Part shown: positions 63,860 through 64,000 of the stretch, in pieces | How positions within the stretch are numbered: position 1 is the stretch's first letter | Layout of the letters: every line of letters begins with the position of its first letter | Assembly (NCBI GenBank): GCA_016215115.1 | Contig: JACRLN010000012.1 | Location: 1-64,000 of the forward strand | Reading direction: 5' to 3' | DNA length: 64,000 bases | Source: Nitrospirota bacterium | GTDB taxonomy: Bacteria > Nitrospirota > Thermodesulfovibrionia > UBA6902 | Notes under the pieces: model-generated | Told to the model about the DNA's origin: nothing | Database searches by the model: none | The model's input: only the letters and a program-made list of their open reading frames with translations | Position numbers and translations under genes: made by a program

Positions 63860-63895
63860 TTTATTGTCTCTGTGTTCTCTGTGGTTAATTGCATT
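63860..63895. repeat. Dispersed TCTCTGTGTTCTCTGTGG repeat
   Basis: TGTCTCTGTGTTCTCTGTGG followed by TTAATTGCATT. Third copy of the family also at 6109-6132 and 34051-34090, same orientation. It lies upstream of protease paralog 2. No gene is seen from 63767 to the end. Confidence 0.7.
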
Positions 63896-64000
63896 ATTCG
63901 GGTTAAGAATCAGGGATAAAGACAGAGGGATGAAAAAGGAATTAAAAGGCTGGAAGAAAGGGTTCCCTGTTTAGATACCTAAGGTGTTTTTTGAGAAATT

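Overview
The window reads as chromosomal DNA of an uncultured Gram-negative anaerobe or facultative anaerobe. Lipoprotein signal peptides, a twin-arginine signal, c-type cytochromes, c-di-GMP (HD-GYP) signalling, an archaeal-type phosphoglycerate mutase and selA/selB together suggest a Nitrospirota (Thermodesulfovibrionia-like) or deltaproteobacterial lineage. This is inferred from gene content only; no rRNA is present. Most genes are ordinary housekeeping genes, separated by an unusually dense population of short dispersed repeats.

Layout. 0.2-3.8 kb: a two-domain DNA methyltransferase facing an HNH nuclease, probably a restriction-modification pair. 3.9-7.3 kb: argD, argF and apgM, leftward. 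7.6-10.8 kb: a membrane protein with c-heme and b5-like domains, a CopZ-like metallochaperone and a nucleotide-sugar dehydrogenase. 11-20.1 kb, leftward: AMMECR1 protein, polyprenyl synthase, mtnA, an Nramp-like permease coupled to an MgtE-N/CBS regulator, apbE and an unusually short uvrA. 20.4-23 kb: metK-ahcY. 23.1-27.8 kb, leftward: an XRE regulator and two coupled ATPases, with their own promoter and palindromic sites. 27.9-33.4 kb: mnmA, a YkgJ-type protein, selA and selB. 34-37.3 kb: an HD-GYP protein and a HEAT-repeat partner. 37.8-43.3 kb: proB, a DUF4258/DUF2283 pair, obgE-rpmA-rplU, serS and tRNA-Ser(UGA). 43.5-49.8 kb: a triheme cytochrome, mnmG, and an RpfG-like regulator with a hybrid histidine kinase. 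50-53.8 kb: chrB, a universal stress protein, a DUF2148 protein and an MFS transporter. 53.9-58.9 kb: a spermidine-dehydrogenase-like flavoprotein with a 3' frameshift, a His-rich secreted protein, a secreted spermidine-synthase-like protein, its membrane partner and a CDF metal exporter. 59-63.8 kb: two paralogous subtilases with CFI-box C-termini.

The main non-genic theme is repetition. At least nine full or partial copies of a palindromic 'GTCATTCCCGC...GCGGGAATGAC' element occur, with GC-rich palindromic MITE-like units, 28-base palindromes and degenerate tandem arrays whose unit is nearly always seven bases (sometimes eight). Several lie inside genes and stay in frame. A heptamer array encodes the lipoprotein signal peptide of ApbE, another adds about 25 residues to MnmA, and palindromes add short inserts to SelB and MnmG. 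The best candidates for less-described systems are this repeat-to-coding conversion, the XRE-ATPase-ATPase cassette, the Nramp-like permease with an MgtE-type regulator, and the secreted aminopropyltransferase-like cluster.
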